From: Streptomyces sp. cf386
Lineage (GTDB): Bacteria; Actinomycetota; Actinomycetes; Streptomycetales; Streptomycetaceae
Direction of reading: 5' to 3'
NCBI RefSeq assembly: GCF_900103585.1
Contig: NZ_FNHV01000002.1
Span: 301,461 to 365,460 of the forward strand
DNA: 64,000 nucleotides
Shown here piece after piece: positions 34,009-42,026 of the stretch. The notes below the pieces were generated by a model. The model searched no databases. It saw only the letters and a list, made by a program, of their open reading frames with translations, and was not told where the DNA came from. Each line of letters starts with the position of its first letter. The first letter of the stretch is position 1. The position numbers and the translations under genes are program-made.

Positions 34009-35457
34009 GTGAGTGCTTCCCGGCGTAGTGGGACCACCGACGAGCTGGGCCCGGACGAACCCGAACGGGACGGCCCGGGCGGTTCGTCGGCAGGTTCGGC
34101 GGGTGCGGCAGGTGCCGAGGGTTCGGCAGGCGGTTCTGATCTGCTGGCCGCGCTGCTGGACGGGATGGACGCTGCCCTGTGCGCCTTCGACGCCGACGGG
34201 GTCGTCACCCATTGGAACCGTGAGGCGGAGCGGATCCTCGGGTGGAGTGCGGACGAGGCCGTGGGGCGGCACGGGTTCGCCGGGTGGGCGGTGCGCGAGG
34301 CCGACGCCGAGGAGGTCGAGGGGCGGCTGTTGTCCGCCATGCAGGCTCCCGGGCGGCAGGTGCACGAGTTCGCGCTGCTGACCAAGGACGGCGGGCGGGT
34401 GCTCGTACGGACGCAGTCGGCCGCCGTGCGCGGCCCGGACGGGAAGCCCGCCGGGGTGTACTGCGCGTTCAGTGAGGTGCACGCGCAGATCGATCTGGAG
34501 CGGTCGATCGCGTTGAGTGAGGCGTTGTTCGAGGACGCGTCGTGGGGTGTGGTGCTCGTCGACGCCGACCTGCGGCCCGCCGTCGTGAACGCTCATGCGG
34601 CTCGGGCTCTGGGCATCGGGCGGACCTCCGTGCTGGGGCGGCCGCTCGGGGAACTGCTCGCCCAGGGCGTCGAGGAGCTGGAGAGCGCGCTCACCCATGT
34701 GCTGGCGGAGGGCGCGCCGCCCGCGCCGGCCGAGGTCTGGGTGAGCGTACGGACGCCGGAGGGCGAGCGGCGCCGGTGCTGGCGGTGTGGCTTCGTACGG
34801 CTGGCCTCGCCGCTCGCGGAGGAGCCCGTCCCGTTGGGGGTGGGCTGGCTCTTCCAGGACGTGACCGCCGCCAAGCAGGGCGAGCAGGAGGCGGCGATGC
34901 TGCGGTTCCGGACGAACCAGCTGCATCGGGCCGCGCGGGCCGCCGCGGAGTGCGAGGACCCGGCGGAGGCGGCGACCGTGCATCTGGACTTCGCGCTGGC
35001 CGGGTTCGCCGATCACGCGCTGATCGACCGGGTCGCGGGCGGTGCGGTCGCGGACACGGACACGGCGGAGCCGGTACGGCTGGTCCGGGTCGCCGTGACG
35101 CCCTCCGGGGCGCCGGGGCCGAGTCTGCTCGGCGGCGAGGCCGGGCTGCCGGTGCGGTACGGCGAGGGGCATCCGGCGTTGCAGTGCGTGGCCCGCGCCG
35201 GGTCGGTGCGGGCCGACGCGGGGAATCTGTCGGCGGAGAAGGCGCGCGAGTGGGCCGTGGGGCGGCAGTGGCCGGCCGACGTGGTGCACGCGCTGTGTGC
35301 CGTGTTGCGGAGTCGGGGGCGGACGCTGGGGGTCGTGACGTTTCTGCGGGGCTCCGGGCGCAGCGCGTTCGAGCGGAGCGACGCGGTGTACGCGGAGGAT
35401 GTGGCGGTGCGGATCGCTTCCTCGTTGGATCTGGCGGGGGCGCTGGGCCCGGAGTAG
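34009..35457 (+). CDS. PAS-PAS-GAF sensor protein without a recognisable output domain
   Basis: A 482-residue cytoplasmic protein beginning with a low-complexity Gly/Ser/Ala leader of about 40 residues. PAS 1 spans about 45-165 (LLDGMDAALCAFDADGVVTHWNREAERILGWSADEAVG), PAS 2 about 168-290 (LFEDASWGVVLVDADLRPAVVNAHAARALG), and a GAF-like domain about 305-480 (ALCAVLRSRGRTLGVVTFLRGSGRSAFERSD). In Streptomyces this architecture normally continues into a SpoIIE/PP2C phosphatase, which is absent here; the protein stops about 10 residues after the GAF. It may act by partner binding. GTG start at 34009. Confidence 0.8.
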   Translation: MSASRRSGTTDELGPDEPERDGPGGSSAGSAGAAGAEGSAGGSDLLAALLDGMDAALCAFDADGVVTHWNREAERILGWSADEAVGRHGFAGWAVREADAEEVEGRLLSAMQAPGRQVHEFALLTKDGGRVLVRTQSAAVRGPDGKPAGVYCAFSEVHAQIDLERSIALSEALFEDASWGVVLVDADLRPAVVNAHAARALGIGRTSVLGRPLGELLAQGVEELESALTHVLAEGAPPAPAEVWVSVRTPEGERRRCWRCGFVRLASPLAEEPVPLGVGWLFQDVTAAKQGEQEAAMLRFRTNQLHRAARAAAECEDPAEAATVHLDFALAGFADHALIDRVAGGAVADTDTAEPVRLVRVAVTPSGAPGPSLLGGEAGLPVRYGEGHPALQCVARAGSVRADAGNLSAEKAREWAVGRQWPADVVHALCAVLRSRGRTLGVVTFLRGSGRSAFERSDAVYAEDVAVRIASSLDLAGALGPE

Positions 35458-35477
35458 AGGTGCCCGGCGGCGCCGGG

Positions 35478-36233
35478 TCAGTGCCGGTAGAAGATCCGGT
35501 CGCCGTACTTCTCGAACACCCGGCTGTTCCAGTCGAGGCCGCCGTCGACGTTCCCGGAGCGCAGGAGCGGGGGCTCGATGCCGCGCTCGGCCAGCGTGCT
35601 CGCCGCCGTGGCCATGACCGCCTGGAGCAGAGCCGACGTGACGACCGTGGACGCGGGGGCGAACGGGGCCGGGATGGTGTCGAGGGTGAGTTCGGCGTCG
35701 CCGATCGCGATCTTCGAGTCGAGGACGATGTCGCAGTGGTCCTTGAGGTAGGTGCCGGAGGCATGGCGGGACTGCGTCTGGGAGGCGTACGCCACCGAGG
35801 TCACGCCGATGACCCTGACGCCGAGGGCGCGGGCGCTCATGGCCATCTCCACGGGGAGGGCGTTGCGGCCCGAGAGGGAGATGATGATCAGCGCGTCGCC
35901 GTCGCGGAGCGGGGAGCTGTCGAGGACCGCGCTCGCGAGGCCGTCGACGCGTTCCAGGGCGGAGCCGAGGGTGGCGGGCATGACGTCGACACCCACGACA
36001 CCGGGGACCGCGAGCAGGTTCATCAGGGCGAGGCCGCCGGCGCGGTAGACGATGTCCTGGGCGGCGAGGGAGGAGTGGCCCGCGCCGAAGGCGAAGAGCC
36101 GGCCGCCGGTGGCGACGGTGTCGGCGAGCAGGGTGCCGGCTGCCCCGATGTTCTCGGCCTCTTCGTCTCGGACCTGCTGGAGCAGGCCGATCGCGGCGTC
36201 GAAGAACTGGTCGGCCGGCTTGCTGTCGCTCAT
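35478..36233 (-). CDS. SIS-domain sugar isomerase-like protein
   Basis: A 251-residue protein with a sugar isomerase (SIS) fold: FAFGAGHSSLAAQDIVYRAGG near the N-terminus and IIISLSGRNALPVEMAMSARALGVRVIGVTS in the middle, which together bind a sugar phosphate. It resembles GmhA/GlmS-type and MurR-like SIS proteins but has no DNA-binding part. Likely substrates are amino-sugar phosphates, supported by the DasR-like operator in its promoter. The ATG at 36233 has GGAGGG upstream; the longer frame to 36368 runs through the promoter. It is divergent from dmdR. Confidence 0.82.
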   Translation of the reverse strand: MSDSKPADQFFDAAIGLLQQVRDEEAENIGAAGTLLADTVATGGRLFAFGAGHSSLAAQDIVYRAGGLALMNLLAVPGVVGVDVMPATLGSALERVDGLASAVLDSSPLRDGDALIIISLSGRNALPVEMAMSARALGVRVIGVTSVAYASQTQSRHASGTYLKDHCDIVLDSKIAIGDAELTLDTIPAPFAPASTVVTSALLQAVMATAASTLAERGIEPPLLRSGNVDGGLDWNSRVFEKYGDRIFYRH

Positions 36234-36282
36234 GCGGGGCCCTCCGGGTGGTCGTCGGGTGACGGTGTGTTGCGGATCACCG

Positions 36283-36309
36283 TGCGGTCTGGACCAGTGC
36301 GGTGTCAAT
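36283..36309 (-). promoter_or_regulatory. -35 TTGACA and DasR-like operator for the SIS gene
   Basis: On the minus strand a perfect TTGACA (36309-36304) is followed within its spacer by ACTGGTCCAGACCGCA (36298-36283), matching 12 of 16 positions of the DasR dre consensus ACTGGTCTAGACCAGT; the core GGTC-TG-GACC is symmetric. It lies about 50-75 bp upstream of the SIS start. Confidence 0.55.
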
Positions 36310-36449
36310 ACGGCCGGATGCCTCCGCTCGGCCGCATGGCTCGCCGCCGTGTAACCCGTTGGTTTCAACGGCGCGGCACGCTTGTCAGTGGTATCCGGCA
36401 GAATTGAGTGCAGGGCCAGCGCACGCGCCGTGGAGCTGTCTCGCTTCCG

Positions 36450-36491
36450 GCTGAGCTGATCGCAGAGCTAGCTGAGCTAATCGCAGAGCTA
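36450..36491 (+). repeat. Two contiguous 21-bp direct repeats before dmdR
   Basis: The unit starting GCTGAGCTGATCGCAGAG fills 36450-36470 and recurs at 36471-36491 with a single G-to-A change; a third partial AGAGCTAATCG overlaps the end. The copies are exactly two helical turns apart and end 15 bp before the DmdR start. Confidence 0.85.
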
Positions 36492-36505
36492 ATCGAGGGG
36501 CACGT

Positions 36506-37198
36506 ATGTCCGGACTGATCGACACCACGGAGATGTATCTCCGCACCATCCTCGAGCTGGAGGAGGAAGGTGTGGTCCCCATGCGCGCCCGGATCGCCGA
36601 GCGGCTGGACCAGAGCGGGCCGACCGTCAGCCAGACGGTGGCGCGGATGGAGCGTGACGGGCTGGTGTCCGTGGCGTCCGACCGGCACCTGGAGCTCACG
36701 GACGAGGGGCGGCGCCTGGCCACCCGCGTCATGCGCAAGCACCGCCTCGCCGAGTGTCTGCTCGTCGATGTGATCGGGCTGGAGTGGGAGCAGGTGCACG
36801 CCGAGGCGTGTCGCTGGGAGCACGTGATGAGCGAGGCCGTGGAGCGGCGTGTGCTGGAGCTGCTGCGGCACCCGACCGAGTCGCCGTACGGCAACCCCAT
36901 CCCCGGCCTGGAGGAGCTCGGCGAGAAGGACGGCGCCGATCCGTTCCTGGACGAGGGCATGGTCTCGCTGGCCGACCTCGACCCGGGCATCGAGGGCAAG
37001 ACGGTCGTCGTGCGCCGTATCGGCGAGCCGATCCAGACGGACGCGCAGCTGATGTACACGCTGCGTCGGGCGGGCGTGCAGCCCGGCTCGGTGGTGAGCG
37101 TGACCGAGTCCGCGGGCGGTGTGCTGGTGGGCAGCGGTGGTGAGGCGGCCGAGCTGGAGGCGGACGTCGCCTCCCATGTGTTCGTCGCCAAGCGCTGA
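36506..37198 (+). CDS. dmdR1: DtxR/IdeR-family iron-dependent repressor (DmdR)
   Basis: A 230-residue metalloregulator of iron uptake and siderophore genes. The N-terminal winged helix (RARIAERLDQSGPTVSQTVARMERDGLV) is followed by the metal-binding dimerisation domain. All DtxR metal ligands are present at the canonical positions: Met10, His79, Glu83, His98, Cys102, Glu105 and His106. The C-terminal SH3-like domain begins near residue 145. Identity as DmdR1 rests on the very close DtxR pattern and on the neighbourhood. A long open frame on the opposite strand spans the gene (see findings). Two 21-bp direct repeats lie directly upstream and a hairpin terminator follows. Confidence 0.92.
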   Translation: MSGLIDTTEMYLRTILELEEEGVVPMRARIAERLDQSGPTVSQTVARMERDGLVSVASDRHLELTDEGRRLATRVMRKHRLAECLLVDVIGLEWEQVHAEACRWEHVMSEAVERRVLELLRHPTESPYGNPIPGLEELGEKDGADPFLDEGMVSLADLDPGIEGKTVVVRRIGEPIQTDAQLMYTLRRAGVQPGSVVSVTESAGGVLVGSGGEAAELEADVASHVFVAKR

Positions 37199-37236
37199 GC
37201 CGTCGGCGCTTGGCCGTCTCGGGTTCCTTCCCGCGT

Positions 37237-37261
37237 AACTCCCGGTAAGGGAGCGGGAGTT
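37237..37261 (+). terminator. Hairpin after dmdR
   Basis: AACTCCCG (37237-37244) pairs with CGGGAGTT (37254-37261), loop 9, 38 bp after the stop codon. Confidence 0.65.
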
Positions 37262-37437
37262 GTGACGATTCGTCGAACGCGTCGAATCCAAGATCCACTC
37301 CGCCAAATCGCAGCGCTCGGACCCTTCGCGTGCGAGGCTGTCGCGTGAGGCATATGACCTGAGGGCTCTTGGCCGTGATCGCCGACGATGCGATCGGCCG
37401 GTGAGGGGGCGGGCGGATGTGCCGTAGTTGTGGAGAG

Positions 37438-37465
37438 GGCCCCGGCGCCTTGCGGCGCCGGGGCC
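37438..37465. terminator. Very strong 12-bp GC hairpin with TTGC loop
   Basis: GGCCCCGGCGCC and GGCGCCGGGGCC are perfect complements around a TTGC tetraloop. No T-run follows, as is common for Streptomyces terminators. It isolates dmdR from the hydrolase gene. Confidence 0.8.
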
Positions 37466-37631
37466 TGTCCTCCCCTGTGCTGACCCGGAGCCCCGAGCTC
37501 TCAGGGTCATCCCCTTCGGACCGGTTTCCCCGATCGGTCCGCCTCCCGGTGAAGATCTCCCCTCAGCAGGGGCGATCAATCCTTGCGGGGGGTCACTCGA
37601 ATGAGGGGTGTTCGCCGCGGAGACCGTATTT

Positions 37632-37647
37632 TCGAATAGGGGTTCGA
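37632..37647. promoter_or_regulatory. LexA (SOS) box-like sequence TCGAATAGGGGTTCGA
   Basis: The 16-mer matches the actinobacterial LexA consensus TCGAAC-N4-GTTCGA at 11 of 12 defined bases. It lies about 245 bp upstream of the hydrolase start. Confidence 0.5.
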
Positions 37648-37891
37648 TAGTCTGCGGGTGACGGTTCACGCGGAACGTGCGCTTCAGGTATGTGCGCATA
37701 AGATCACGTGAGACACACAGGACATGCACATCGCGTGCAACGGCTTCGACGGCGCCTGTGACGCAGGTGGCGCCCGGTGCTCGCGTGAGCGATGGCGGAT
37801 ACGGCAGGCACAGCGCGCACGGCAGGCAGGACGTGGTTCACAGGATCGGCCGGCTCGACCGGGAGCGAGCAGTCCGAGGGGAGCTAGGGGG

Positions 37892-38785
37892 GTGCCAGGA
37901 TCTATGGCGCGGCGCATCGACGTGACCGGGACAGGCGGCGTACGTCTCGCGGCCTGGGAGTTCGGCGACCCTCTCAAGACCGACCCCCTGAAGGAGCACG
38001 ACGGAACAACCGGCGTCCTCTTACTGCACGGCCTGATGGGCCGCGCCTCCCACTGGGCGTCCACCGCCCGCTGGCTTTCCGAACGACACCGTGCGGTCGC
38101 ACTCGACCAGCGCGGCCACGGCCGCAGCGACAAGCCGGTGCAGGCCGCCTTCACACGTGAGGCGTACGTCGACGACGCCGAGGCGGCCCTCGAACAGCTC
38201 GGCCTCGCCCCCGTCGTCCTCATCGGCCACGCCATGGGTGCGCTGACCGCCTGGCAGCTGGCCGCCAAGCGGCCCGACCTGGTGCGGGGCGTGATCATCT
38301 GCGACATGCGGGCCTCCGCGCTCGGGACGGCCTCGCAGCGGGAGTGGGCGGACTGGTTCAAGTCCTGGCCCGTCCCCTTCGCGACGCTGGCCGACGTACG
38401 CAAGTGGTTCGGCGAGGACGATCCGTGGGTCGAGCGGCCGAACCCCGCGCGGGGGGAGTTCTACGCCGAAGTGATGCACGAGTGCGAGGACGGGTGGCGG
38501 CCGGTCTTCGAGCTGGAGCAGATGCTCGCCTCCCGGGAGACGTGGGTGTACGACGCGCACTGGGAGGAGCTGGCTCAGGTGCAGTGCCCCGCGCTGGTGG
38601 TGCGGGGGCTCGATGGGGAGTTGGGGCGGGCGGAGGCGCAGGAGATGGTGCGGGTGCTGCCGCGGGGGGAGTATGCGGAGGTGGCCGACGCCGGTCACTT
38701 GGTGCACTACGACCAGCCGGAGGGGTGGCGGGCGGCTATCGAGCCGTTTCTGGACGGGGTACGGGGTGACGCCGGGCGCCTATGA
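37892..38785 (+). CDS. Alpha/beta-hydrolase fold protein with alanine at the nucleophile position
   Basis: A 297-residue alpha/beta hydrolase. The oxyanion-hole motif HGLMG (46-50), the acid in LDGELG and the histidine in DAGHLVHYDQP are present, but the nucleophile elbow reads GHAMGA, so residue 114 is Ala (codon GCC) instead of Ser. It is therefore probably not a serine hydrolase, unless another residue serves. Leu44 is encoded by TTA (38021-38023), which points to bldA-dependent translation. I placed the start at GTG 37892 with GAGGGGAG 8 bases upstream; ATG 37904 is an alternative, and the upstream frame to 37724 is low-complexity. A LexA-like box lies in the long leader. Confidence 0.82.
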   Translation: MPGSMARRIDVTGTGGVRLAAWEFGDPLKTDPLKEHDGTTGVLLLHGLMGRASHWASTARWLSERHRAVALDQRGHGRSDKPVQAAFTREAYVDDAEAALEQLGLAPVVLIGHAMGALTAWQLAAKRPDLVRGVIICDMRASALGTASQREWADWFKSWPVPFATLADVRKWFGEDDPWVERPNPARGEFYAEVMHECEDGWRPVFELEQMLASRETWVYDAHWEELAQVQCPALVVRGLDGELGRAEAQEMVRVLPRGEYAEVADAGHLVHYDQPEGWRAAIEPFLDGVRGDAGRL

Positions 38786-38807
38786 GCTCGGTGCTTTCTG
38801 ACGGACG

Positions 38808-38880
38808 GCGGCTGCGGGTTGGTGGTGGTTGATCGCGCAGTTCCCTGCGCCCCTTGGGCGGCGTTGCAGCCCCGCGCCTC
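38808..38880 (+). repeat. Intergenic repeat copy 2 (forward)
   Basis: GGCGGCTGCGGGTTGGTGGT followed by GCGCAGTTCCCTGCGCCCCT, located between the hydrolase stop and the convergent permease stop. It is the same family as the copies at 25234, 41268, 48790 and 59352. Confidence 0.8.
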
Positions 38881-38891
38881 ACAAGGAACCG

Positions 38892-40484
38892 TCAGCCCTT
38901 GCTCACCGCCGCGAGGATCTCCGGTAGGCGGGCCGCCGTGCGTGGGGCCGCCAGGCGTAGGCCCAGCCAGGTGAGTGCCGCACCGTACGCCGTGCCCGCC
39001 GGTAGCAGCAGCCACGTCCAGGTGTCCCCGTTCTCGCTCACGTTCAGCCAGATCGTCACCGCGATCACGGGCGCGCAGAGCAGGGCTGCCGCGATCATGC
39101 CGCCGAAGATGGAGATCCAGGCCAGGCCGGCCTGGCCGGGAGCGACGTTCTTGTAGCCCTCCTGGGGGATGGAGTACGGGAAGCGGGCCGATGTCCAGGC
39201 GCCCGTCGCCAGCATCGCGCCGAGGAGGGCGAAGGACAGGCCGAGGACCTCGGGCAGCTTCGGCCAGTCGCCGAGGAGCGCTGTCGTCAGGACGGTGACG
39301 AGGGCGGCGTAGGGGAGCGTGATCAGCAGCAGGGCGAGCGCTCGGCCACGCAGCTCGACGTAGGCGTCGCGGGGGGACGAGATCGTCATCGCGACCATCC
39401 AGAACGCGGACGTGTCCTGCCCGAACTGGTTGTACATCTGGATGCCGAGCATCCCGGCGGCGAAGCAGGCGAAGTAGATCGAGCCGGTGCCCTGCAGAGC
39501 GTTGAACAGCGGCACGATCAGGCCGATGGCGAGCGAGGTCACCCAGGCCGCCTTGGTCTTCGGGTCGCGCCAGACATAACGCAGGCTGCGCTCCACGACG
39601 GTGCCGGTGCGGCCGGCCGGCAGGAGGCGGGCCAGTCCGGTCGAGGTCCGTTCCCGTACGGCGGACTCGGTGGCCGCCTGGAGCGTGGAGCCGTCGGGTG
39701 CGGTCATCAGGCGGGTCAGATGCCGTGACCATACGGCGATCAGCGCAACCAACGCGCCCGCACTCAAGGCGAGTTGGAGGAGCCCGACGCCGTACGCCCC
39801 CTCGCTCACCGACTTCACCGCCCCGATCGCGGACGCCGGCGGCACCCACCGCAGCACCTCCGCCGCCGGATCGAGCTCGCCGAGCCCGGCCGAACCCAGC
39901 CGCTGCGCCCCGAAGTTCACGAGCTGCGCGCCGATCGCGATGACGAGCCCGCTCAGTACCGCCAGATCGCGGCCCTTCCGGCTGGTCAGCAGCCGGATGT
40001 TGGCCGCGGCGACGGCCCGCGCGAGCGCCACGCACACCAGCAGGGCCAGGACGACACCGATGACCCCGACGACGTACGCCACCGCGCCCCGCGCGACCGC
40101 GATCACCGAGCCGGCGAACAGGCACAGCGTGAACAGCGGCCCTATCCCCACCAGTGAGGCCGCGAGCAGGGCCCGTACCAGTGGCTTGGGGCGCAGCGGC
40201 AGCATCACCAGCCGTGTCGGGTCGAGGGTCTCGTCGCCGCCGGGAAAGAACAGCGGCATCACGGCCCAGCCGAGCGCGAGCACCGCGACCAGCAGGACGA
40301 CCACGGAGTCCGCGTGCGCGTTGCCGCGCAGCAGGACCAGCCCGAGGAACTGCAGGGCCGCGAAGAGGAGGACCAGGACGGCCGAGGCGATGTAGGCGGC
40401 CCGCCGCCCGGCGGACTGCCGCAGCCCGTTCCGCAGCAGGGACAGCTTCAGCCGTACGACGACGGCGGTGACGTCGGTGCTCAT
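38892..40484 (-). CDS. ABC-2 type exporter permease
   Basis: A 530-residue integral membrane protein with about 12 hydrophobic segments, for example AAYIASAVLVLLFAALQFLGLVLL and VVLLVAVLALGWAVMPLFF near the N-terminus and LSFALLGAMLATGAWTSARF near the C-terminus. The duplicated layout fits large permeases of two-gene ABC-2 exporters. Its ATG overlaps the stop of the ATPase gene (ATGA), so the pair forms one transporter. A transport role in export is inferred from the family; substrate unknown. Confidence 0.85.
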   Translation of the reverse strand: MSTDVTAVVVRLKLSLLRNGLRQSAGRRAAYIASAVLVLLFAALQFLGLVLLRGNAHADSVVVLLVAVLALGWAVMPLFFPGGDETLDPTRLVMLPLRPKPLVRALLAASLVGIGPLFTLCLFAGSVIAVARGAVAYVVGVIGVVLALLVCVALARAVAAANIRLLTSRKGRDLAVLSGLVIAIGAQLVNFGAQRLGSAGLGELDPAAEVLRWVPPASAIGAVKSVSEGAYGVGLLQLALSAGALVALIAVWSRHLTRLMTAPDGSTLQAATESAVRERTSTGLARLLPAGRTGTVVERSLRYVWRDPKTKAAWVTSLAIGLIVPLFNALQGTGSIYFACFAAGMLGIQMYNQFGQDTSAFWMVAMTISSPRDAYVELRGRALALLLITLPYAALVTVLTTALLGDWPKLPEVLGLSFALLGAMLATGAWTSARFPYSIPQEGYKNVAPGQAGLAWISIFGGMIAAALLCAPVIAVTIWLNVSENGDTWTWLLLPAGTAYGAALTWLGLRLAAPRTAARLPEILAAVSKG

Positions 40485-41254
40485 CGGGCCGCACCGCCGC
40501 CGAGCCAGTCGAGGTCGGTCCCGGCGTCGCGGCCGTTCGCGCCGACGAGTTCGAGGAACGCCTGCTGCAGCGAGGCCGCGTCACCGCGCACCTCGGCGAG
40601 GGTGCCGTGGGCACGGATGCGCCCGGCGGCCATCACGGCGACCCAGTCGCACAGCGACTCGACGAGCTCCATGACATGGGAGGAGAAGACGACGGTCGCG
40701 CCGGAGGCGGTGTAGCGCTCCAGGACGCCGCGGATGGTCTGCGCGGAGACGGGATCGACGCCCTCGAACGGCTCGTCCAGGAACAGCACTTCGGGATTGT
40801 GCAGGAGGGCGGCGGCGAGCCCGATCTTCTTGCGCATACCGGTCGAGTAGTCGACGACCAGCTTGTGCTGGGCCCCCGCCAGATCGAGTACGTCGAGCAG
40901 TTGCGTGGCCCGCTTGTCGACCTCGGCCCCGGGCAGCCCGCGCAACCGCCCCGAGTACGCGAGCAGTTCCCGCCCGGAGAGCCGCTCGAAGAGCCGCAGC
41001 CCTTCGGGCAGCACCCCGATCCGGGCCTTGACCTCGACGGGGTCCCGCCACACGTCGTGCCCGACGACCTCGACGGATCCCTGATCGGGCCGCAGCAACC
41101 CGGTCACCATGGAGAGGGTCGTGGTCTTCCCGGCCCCATTGGGGCCCACGAGCCCGATGAACTTCCCGGCAGGCAACTCGAGATCAATCCCGGCAACAGC
41201 AACTTGCTGCCCGAACCGCTTCCAAAGCCCACGCACACGAACAGCCGACGTCAT
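40481..41254 (-). CDS. ABC exporter ATP-binding protein
   Basis: A 257-residue ATPase with Walker [11 protein letters not shown]-loop region, signature YSTGMRKKIGLAAALL, Walker B VLFLDEPFEGVD and switch histidine in VVFSSHVMELV. It is upstream of and overlaps the permease gene, with which it forms an ABC-2 exporter. I chose the ATG at 41254 (MTSAVRVRGLWKRFG); the ATG at 41263 would add MAF. An intergenic repeat copy lies just upstream. Confidence 0.9.
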   Translation of the reverse strand: MTSAVRVRGLWKRFGQQVAVAGIDLELPAGKFIGLVGPNGAGKTTTLSMVTGLLRPDQGSVEVVGHDVWRDPVEVKARIGVLPEGLRLFERLSGRELLAYSGRLRGLPGAEVDKRATQLLDVLDLAGAQHKLVVDYSTGMRKKIGLAAALLHNPEVLFLDEPFEGVDPVSAQTIRGVLERYTASGATVVFSSHVMELVESLCDWVAVMAAGRIRAHGTLAEVRGDAASLQQAFLELVGANGRDAGTDLDWLGGGAAR

Positions 41255-41267
41255 GAACGCCAACCTT

Positions 41268-41300
41268 AGGGGCGCGGGGAACTGCGCGACCAGCCACGAA
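41268..41300 (-). repeat. Intergenic repeat copy 3 (reverse)
   Basis: AGGGGCGCGGGGAACTGCGC then GACCAGCCACGAA, on the minus strand downstream of the primase-polymerase stop. Same core as the other copies. Confidence 0.8.
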
Positions 41301-41348
41301 CGACCGGCGGCCGCCGATGATGATCAACCAGGCAGATGAAGCGGCGAA

Positions 41349-42026
41349 CTACCGATCCCTGCCGCAGGCATACGCCAACGGCGAGATCAACTCCTCCGCA
41401 TCCGGCAGCCACCGATTCGCCGGCGTCGGCCGGCAGGCCCACTGCACAGCCCCCCGAGACCCGAACCGCGTAGGAGGCCCGGCGACATACGCCCCCTCCC
41501 CGAGCGCGATCAGATCCAGCGACCCGACCGACCAGCCCAGCTTCCGCACCAGCTCGGGCACCTTCACCGACGCACCCGGCAACACGAAGAAGTGCATCCG
41601 ACGATCCGGCGTCAACGTCACCGGCCCCAGCGACAACTCCATCCGCTCCATCCGGGCCAGCGCGAGAAACCCGGCCGTCTCCGGGACGGAAATCGCGTCG
41701 AAGGTGCGCCCCGTCGGCAGCAGGATCGACGCGTTCGGCTGCTTCTGCCACATCCGTCGCGCGACCGTCGCGCTCCCCGTGGCCTGCGTCGCCCAGTCGG
41801 GGCGCGCGGCGTGCGCACCGGGCGCGGGGCAGGCGGCGTCGCCACAGGAGCACAGCTGCACCCCGTCGACGGCTTCCAACCAGGTACCTGGGAACACGTC
41901 CCAGTGGCGCTCCTCGGCGTAGCGAACGGCGGTCTCCAGCAGCGTTTCGCCGCGCTGCTTGGGAATCTGTGCGGCTTCGGTGGCCGGGATCGTCTCTTCC
42001 ACGCTGAACACAACTCCCGCACCCAC
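41349..42026 (-). CDS. Bifunctional DNA primase/polymerase-type (prim-pol) domain protein
   Basis: A 225-residue protein with the Streptomyces prim-pol pattern: LLETAVRYAEERHWDVFPGTWLEA, a CSCGDAACPAPGAHAARPDW cysteine cluster, WQKQPNASILLPTGRTFDAISVPETAGFLAL, and GEGAYVAGPPTRFGSRGAVQWA, cited by pattern. Canonical prim-pol enzymes are about 300 residues and many are plasmid- or phage-borne; this one is short, chromosomal and has no replication genes nearby, and whether its acidic active site is complete is unclear. The start is uncertain (GTG at 42026 or a nearby GTG). It faces the NsdA-like regulator across 302 bp. Confidence 0.7.
   Translation of the reverse strand: MGAGVVFSVEETIPATEAAQIPKQRGETLLETAVRYAEERHWDVFPGTWLEAVDGVQLCSCGDAACPAPGAHAARPDWATQATGSATVARRMWQKQPNASILLPTGRTFDAISVPETAGFLALARMERMELSLGPVTLTPDRRMHFFVLPGASVKVPELVRKLGWSVGSLDLIALGEGAYVAGPPTRFGSRGAVQWACRPTPANRWLPDAEELISPLAYACGRDR

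Larger units (their letters stand above)
37199..37891. other. 693-bp non-coding gap between dmdR and the alpha/beta hydrolase
   Basis: The gap holds two hairpins (37237-37261, 37438-37465), a GGACCG/CGGTCC inverted repeat near 37518-37540, and a LexA-like box at 37632-37647. I see no convincing small gene or tRNA. The upstream part of the hydrolase frame (37724-37891) is Arg/Gly-rich leader-like sequence and is probably untranslated. Confidence 0.6.

Noticed and set aside
37631..37655. Possible tRNA T-arm (GGTTCGATA)
   Set aside because: The flanking bases do not form a T-stem and there is no acceptor or anticodon arm; the LexA-like reading fits better.
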